A stretch of DNA of 64,000 nt. It comes from Fictibacillus arsenicus (GTDB lineage: Bacteria > Bacillota > Bacilli > Bacillales > Fictibacillaceae). Within the stretch, counting starts at the first letter, position 1, and every line of letters begins with the position of its first letter. The stretch is taken from contig NZ_MQMF01000002.1 in the NCBI RefSeq assembly GCF_001999465.1, positions 124,001 through 188,000 of the forward strand, given 5' to 3'. A program made the position numbers and the translations under genes. The notes beneath the pieces were generated by a model. That model worked only from the letters and a program-made list of their open reading frames with translations. It was not told where the DNA came from and searched no databases. Of the stretch, positions 59,748 through 64,000 are shown piece by piece.

Positions 59748-60470
59748 CTATTCAGCTGCGATTTCAGGTGCATGTGAGGAATAACCTTCAAAAAGCCTGC
59801 CGCCGTATGGAGAGATTGTTTCATCAACAAATTGAATCACACCTGCTTTTTCACGGCTGCTATAATAAAGGTTAAAAACCTCGGCAAAATCATCTGCAAA
59901 TGATTCATCGAACTCCTTTAATGCCCTAATAATCCACTTACCTTCTCCAATCCAATGACCGTTGACCCTAAGCACAAATTCATGCGTTAAGTCGGCTAGC
60001 TTTGACACAATAAATAGATCCTCAATCTCATTTTTGGATCCTTCAAGATCATTTAGTAGGTCTGTTATATGATATCTTGCCTTCTCAATTTCATTTGATT
60101 TCCACGGTGTGGGTCCTGCTTTTAAAATCTGGAGCGCTTCATTTTTTATCCGGGAAGCATGTCCCGTATCACGAAGAATGATGCCTTCTGCACACATTTG
60201 AGGAAGAGATGGCCTCGCTCTATCAATATTTTCCTTGAAAAAATTTTTATAAGTAAACATATTATGGACGAATACTTCTATGGGCCAACCAAATTCAAAA
60301 AGAGATTGGCGATACGATTCTCCAACCGTGCTGTCGATAATAATGATATCCAGATCGGAACTTTCCGTTTCTTCTCCTCTGACGACACTGCCAGCCAAAT
60401 ATGCTATTTCACAGTTTGGAAAATAAGATTCTATAAATTTGCTTGCTGCCTGTCTTGCGCTGATTCTCAT
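59748..60470 (-). CDS. Nucleotidyltransferase-fold protein
   Basis: 240 aa from ATG 60468-60470, with AAGGAGAAG upstream. The pol-beta-type motif AGSVVRGEETESSDLDIIII gives the G-S ... D-x-D metal ligands. A helical C-terminal domain follows. It resembles small aminoglycoside- or minor-nucleotidyltransferases; no resistance substrate can be inferred. Placed between ctaG and ylbA, an insertion relative to B. subtilis. Confidence 0.78.
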   Translation of the reverse strand: MRISARQAASKFIESYFPNCEIAYLAGSVVRGEETESSDLDIIIIDSTVGESYRQSLFEFGWPIEVFVHNMFTYKNFFKENIDRARPSLPQMCAEGIILRDTGHASRIKNEALQILKAGPTPWKSNEIEKARYHITDLLNDLEGSKNEIEDLFIVSKLADLTHEFVLRVNGHWIGEGKWIIRALKEFDESFADDFAEVFNLYYSSREKAGVIQFVDETISPYGGRLFEGYSSHAPEIAAE

Positions 60471-60546
60471 AATTTTCTTCTCCTTCACAATTGGCTTCTA
60501 TATATCATTCTACATAAAGCATGCCGTTTCATTTTTTTTGACAAAA

Positions 60547-60574
60547 AAATAACCAGAACATAGGCTGGTTATTT
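60547..60574 (-). terminator. Terminator of ctaG
   Basis: AAATAACCAG / CTGGTTATTT stem, followed by a run of T on the minus strand. The ctaG stop codon (60569-60571) is within the stem. Confidence 0.88.
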
Positions 60575-61447
60575 CATCTCGGGATTAAGTCTGTTATTTT
60601 GGCTTTTTATCATTTCTAAATCGGCTTTATCACGGGCTCGTTCTTTTTTCACCCATCTGAAGAATATTAAGCCCAATACAAATGCATAAATGACTTCTTG
60701 GAAAATCTTCATGGTAACACCGCCAACGTGCTGATCCTCGGATGGAGTCATTGCAGCGTAAAGCTGAGGAACATTTCTGTATGTCTCATATAGCTGATAA
60801 TCAGCAAACATGATCAATGCACAGGCTGGTGTCATCAAAACTCCATTCGCAAAAACATATCCTACCTTCTTTATATCCGAAAGCGTATCAAGCTCCTTTA
60901 CAGGACAAAGAACCGGCCACCACATCGTGAAAGCAGTCACGATAAGAACAAAGTGATAAGTATAATGCAGAAATACATTTGATACAGCAGCATCAAATAC
61001 TACCGGTATATGATAAAAAGAAAAAAGAGTATTAAATACTAACAATGCTATTAAAGGTTTTGTGAGTGCTTTAAAAACACTTAAAATCAAAGGGCTTCTA
61101 TCTAGCCAATTTTTCCATTTTTGTTTTGGAACAGCCAATATGACCAAAGGTGCTATCATCAGGTATAATACAGCCATTTGTGCCATATGAACACTAAAGA
61201 GATAATGGTGCCCTAATATCTGAATAGGCGTTCCTTTTATAGCTATATATAGAACAATAGCTGATACCATTGCAGCTATATTCCACTTAGTCGCGATATT
61301 ACTTCCGTCTTTTCCTTTCATGATCCATCGGAAATAAAGTATGGCAAGCAGGATTGAAATGATATATACAGATGGCGGATAAAGCTCACTCCAGCTAAAC
61401 TCACTTAAACTTGAAGGCATATGATGATTATGATGCAATTTTGTCAT
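60569..61447 (-). CDS. ctaG: Cytochrome aa3 assembly factor CtaG
   Basis: 292 aa, seven or so membrane segments. The caa3_CtaG family pattern appears in HHYLFSVHMAQMAVLYLMIAPLVIL and HYTYHFVLIVTAFTMWWPVL (each split). It helps to assemble the copper centres of caa3 oxidase. Gene order cta-ctaG is standard. It has its own terminator. Confidence 0.93.
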   Translation of the reverse strand: MTKLHHNHHMPSSLSEFSWSELYPPSVYIISILLAILYFRWIMKGKDGSNIATKWNIAAMVSAIVLYIAIKGTPIQILGHHYLFSVHMAQMAVLYLMIAPLVILAVPKQKWKNWLDRSPLILSVFKALTKPLIALLVFNTLFSFYHIPVVFDAAVSNVFLHYTYHFVLIVTAFTMWWPVLCPVKELDTLSDIKKVGYVFANGVLMTPACALIMFADYQLYETYRNVPQLYAAMTPSEDQHVGGVTMKIFQEVIYAFVLGLIFFRWVKKERARDKADLEMIKSQNNRLNPEMK

Positions 61448-61542
61448 CTCCTTTAGGGGTACTGCTCGTCTTAACTATAACAGTATTTAGAAGCCTTGTA
61501 ATGTCAATACAGAAACAATTCTTAATTTTGTAACAAATAAAA

Positions 61543-61566
61543 AAGGGCTGCATTTAAGCAGCCCCA
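61543..61566 (-). terminator. Terminator of ctaF
   Basis: GGGCTGC-TTAAAT-GCAGCCC followed by TTTTTTATT on the minus strand. It ends the ctaCDEF transcript ahead of ctaG. Confidence 0.9.
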
Positions 61567-61573
61567 TTGATTA

Positions 61574-61918
61574 TTACGATGTCCAGATCATTCCCATTAA
61601 GGATGCTACTGTAATTGCTGCAACTAAAACACCGCTTGCCATTCCCCAAATTGGGAAGTCATGGCCTTTGTGGCTTAAGTGCATCCAGATATACAGCTGG
61701 AAGAACACTTGCACAACAGCCAAAGTAAGGATAAAGATGACAGCGAATGAATCACTGATCTTGTCACTCCAAATCGCGAAAAACGCAACGATCGTAAGAA
61801 GAATCATCATAACAAAGGAAACGTTATGGTGCTTTCGTTCCTCTTTTAAGGCAAGTTTACGCTGAATCTCCTCATGACGATGTACGGTTGGTTCAGTAGT
61901 TTTATGGTGATCAGCCAT
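61574..61918 (-). CDS. ctaF: Cytochrome caa3 oxidase subunit IV
   Basis: 114 aa, an N-terminal His-rich cytosolic piece (MADHHKTTEPTVHRHEE) and three membrane helices, typical of CtaF/COX4B (FFQLYIWMHLSHKGHDFP). It is the small subunit of the caa3 terminal oxidase. Four bases downstream of ctaE. Confidence 0.94.
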   Translation of the reverse strand: MADHHKTTEPTVHRHEEIQRKLALKEERKHHNVSFVMMILLTIVAFFAIWSDKISDSFAVIFILTLAVVQVFFQLYIWMHLSHKGHDFPIWGMASGVLVAAITVASLMGMIWTS

Positions 61919-61921
61919 TGC

Positions 61922-62542
61922 TTACCCCACCTTTCCCATTAGATAAACAACTGTAAAAATGAATACCCATACAACATCGACAAAGTGCCAGTATAGTGCA
62001 AACAAATAATACTTAGGTGCGTTAGCTAATGTGATGCCTCTGTTCCAGTTTCTAGCTAATAATGTAGAAATCCATAAGATCCCGAATAGTACGTGTCCTC
62101 CGTGGAACCCAACTAGTGTATAGAAAGCAGAACCAAATGCGGAGCTGGTAAATGTATGTCCTTCGTGAACATAGTGGATGAACTCGTAAATTTCAAGGCC
62201 CAGGAATCCAAGTCCTAATAGTAATGTTACGATAAACCATCCTTGCAAAGAACGTACTTTGTTTTGTTTTAATGAAAGAACTGCATATACACTTGTAAGT
62301 GAGCTTGTTAAAAGCAGCATGGTTGCAAGAAATACTAATGGCAGTGAAAATAATTCTTCACCAGACGGACCATCTAAATGCATATTTCTAAGACCAAGAT
62401 ACGTTCCAAAAAGAGTAGCAAATAGGACAGTTTCTCCACCTAGGAAAAGCCAGAATCCTACAAACTTATTTTTACCTTCAAGGGTAGCTTTTTCCGGGTG
62501 TGCAGGAAAATTAGCATCTGTTAAACGTTCTCCAGCATTCAT
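61922..62542 (-). CDS. ctaE: Cytochrome caa3 oxidase subunit III
   Basis: 206 aa, five membrane segments. NKFVGFWLFLGGETVLFATLF, GFHGGHVLFGILW and YWHFVDVVWVFIFTVVYL mark the heme-copper oxidase subunit III. The start codon shares a base with the ctaD stop. Confidence 0.95.
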   Translation of the reverse strand: MNAGERLTDANFPAHPEKATLEGKNKFVGFWLFLGGETVLFATLFGTYLGLRNMHLDGPSGEELFSLPLVFLATMLLLTSSLTSVYAVLSLKQNKVRSLQGWFIVTLLLGLGFLGLEIYEFIHYVHEGHTFTSSAFGSAFYTLVGFHGGHVLFGILWISTLLARNWNRGITLANAPKYYLFALYWHFVDVVWVFIFTVVYLMGKVG

Positions 62543-64000
62543 TAAGCTCTACCCCCTTTAATGTCAGCTTCAACTTCTTCTTTATGGATATGATATCCAT
62601 GGTCGTCTATAACAGAGCGAAGGAACATTGTGATTAATACTAATCCTAAACCAGCCCCGGCAACAATCCAGTTCGCATAAATAAATCCAAAACCAGAAAT
62701 AAACAAACCTAATGACATTATAAACGGAAGAATCGAGCCATTTGGCATATGAATTTCTCCTACAGGTTCAGCTGGTGTCATTTCACCATTGCCAGCTGCC
62801 TTTTCTACATACAATGCATCCAGACCACGAACAAGCGGTGTTTGTGCAAAGTTGTATTCAGGTGTTGGAACTGGCATTGCCCATTCAAGCGTACGCCCAT
62901 CCCAAGGATCTTTAGTTGTTGCATATTTAGATGAAGCAGAAATAATGATATTAATTAATAGTACAATTGTTCCAGCACCCATAAGAATAGCACCGATCGT
63001 ACTAACGAAGTTTGCTCCATCTAGTTCCTGACCAGACATATATGTATATACACGTCTAGGCATACCCATCAATCCTAACCAGTGCTGTGGAAAGAACGTT
63101 AGGTGGAATCCGATAAAGAACAACCAGAAGTTCCATTTTCCAAGAGTTTCATTCAGTACACGGTTAAACATTCTTGGATACCAGTAGTATAACCCGGCGA
63201 ACAATCCTAAAATCAAACCTCCAACGATAACATAATGGAAGTGAGCTACTACGAAATAACTGTCATGGTACTGATAGTCTGCCGCGGGAACAGATAGCAT
63301 AACCCCTGTAACTCCACCCATAACGAACGTAGGAATAAAGCCAACTGCGAACAGCATGGCTGTTGTAAAACGGATTTGTCCCCCCCACATCGTGAAGATC
63401 CAGTTGAAGATCTTAACACCTGTAGGAATCGCAATTGCCATTGTTGCTACTGCAAAGATTGAGTTCGCAACCGGTCCAAGACCAACAGTAAACATGTGGT
63501 GGACCCATACCATAAATCCTAAGAAACCGATGAGTACTGTCGCAAATACCATTGCACTGTAACCAAACAAACGTTTGCTAGAGAAGGTAGATACGATTTC
63601 AGAGATAATACCAAATGCAGGTAAGATCAAAATATATACTTCTGGGTGTCCAAATATCCAGAAAATATGCTCCCAGATTAATACGTTTCCGCCCATGTCC
63701 GCATTAAAGAAATTAGCATCAAAAACACGTTCAAACATGAGTAGGAAAATACCTACTGTCAAAGCAGGGAATGCGAACAAAATAAGTCCAGAGGTTACGA
63801 ATGAAGCCCATGTAAACAACGGCATACGCATAAATGTCATACCAGGTGCCCGCATATTAATAACAGTTACCAGGAAGTTAATACCCCCAGCAAGTGTCCC
63901 TGCCCCTGCAATCTGAAGACCCAGTACGTAGAAATCCACTCCAGTATCTTCCGCAACAGTTGACAATGGTGCGTAAGCTGTCCATCCAGCTTCAGGTGCT
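62542..64000 (-). CDS. ctaD: Cytochrome caa3 oxidase subunit I (5' end beyond window)
   Basis: About 486 codons are visible and the frame continues past position 64000 with residues APEAGWTAYAPLS, so this is a partial gene. Heme-copper centre motifs are intact: FGHPEVYILILP (His-Tyr crosslink region), the HHMFTVG pair and HFHYVIVGG. It reduces O2 to water and pumps protons. ctaE, ctaF and ctaG follow. Confidence 0.96.
   Translation of the reverse strand, partial: APEAGWTAYAPLSTVAEDTGVDFYVLGLQIAGAGTLAGGINFLVTVINMRAPGMTFMRMPLFTWASFVTSGLILFAFPALTVGIFLLMFERVFDANFFNADMGGNVLIWEHIFWIFGHPEVYILILPAFGIISEIVSTFSSKRLFGYSAMVFATVLIGFLGFMVWVHHMFTVGLGPVANSIFAVATMAIAIPTGVKIFNWIFTMWGGQIRFTTAMLFAVGFIPTFVMGGVTGVMLSVPAADYQYHDSYFVVAHFHYVIVGGLILGLFAGLYYWYPRMFNRVLNETLGKWNFWLFFIGFHLTFFPQHWLGLMGMPRRVYTYMSGQELDGANFVSTIGAILMGAGTIVLLINIIISASSKYATTKDPWDGRTLEWAMPVPTPEYNFAQTPLVRGLDALYVEKAAGNGEMTPAEPVGEIHMPNGSILPFIMSLGLFISGFGFIYANWIVAGAGLGLVLITMFLRSVIDDHGYHIHKEEVEADIKGGRA

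Overview
The window is a block of conserved housekeeping and sporulation genes from a low-GC, endospore-forming member of the Bacillaceae. Gene order is almost collinear with the Bacillus subtilis pyr, ileS, divIVA/ylm, spoIIG, fts, mur, ylb and cta regions, read from the opposite strand. Spore genes (spoIIGA, sigE, sigG, spoVD, spoVE, gerR, ylbJ, ylbD) and a DNPR-type (meso-diaminopimelate) MurE fit that. I cannot name the species; a genus near Bacillus or Fictibacillus is possible, but this is only an impression.

Layout. 1-6071: 5' part of the pyrimidine operon (pyrR-pyrP-pyrB-pyrC-carA-carB, minus strand) with a promoter and three PyrR attenuators. 6068-10909: rluD-type pseudouridine synthase, lspA, and ileS behind a T-box leader. 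10906-14873: divIVA, ylmH, ylmG, sepF, ylmE, pgeF, ylmC. 14963-17692: sigG, sigE and spoIIGA with recognisable forespore and Spo0A-type promoters. 18201-37629: the dcw cluster (ftsZ, ftsA, sbp, ylxX, ylxW, divIB, murB, spoVE, murD, mraY, murF, murE, spoVD, pbpB, ftsL, rsmH, mraZ); murG is absent from its usual place. 37757-44823: bshC, a DUF3397-like gene, a panE-like reductase, a three-subunit biotin-dependent acyl-CoA carboxylase and the acetyltransferase ylbP. 44856-59711: the ylb region (gerR, a crotonase, rpmF, ylbN, tmcAL, ylbL, ylbK, ylbJ, coaD, rsmD, ylbG, ylbF, ylbE, ylbD, ylbC, ylbB, ylbA) with several small conserved unknowns. 59748-64000: a nucleotidyltransferase, then ctaG, ctaF, ctaE and the 3' part of ctaD.

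The most unusual content lies between the genes. An imperfectly palindromic repeat of about 130 bp, with 7-bp terminal inverted repeats GTTGATT/AATCAAC, occurs nine times (eight full copies, one half copy), in both orientations and always intergenic. Arms, tips and ends vary in compensated ways, one copy carries an exact 60-bp internal module, and at least two copies lie inside a roughly 210-220 bp element with outer inverted repeats (GGCTGTTTTC / GAAAA-x-GCC). Copies lie where B. subtilis carries bpr and murG, and one sits between the ileS T-box terminator and the ileS start codon.

Other signals: a likely CsfG sporulation RNA between ylbG and rsmD with a near-perfect sigma-F/sigma-G promoter; a promoter, 31-codon ORF and terminator hairpin in series ahead of divIB, resembling an attenuator; a bidirectional terminator made from the last codons of ylbJ and coaD, both stop codons in its loop; a spoIIG promoter with the 22-bp spacer; and 10-bp phased GTGG repeats before mraZ.
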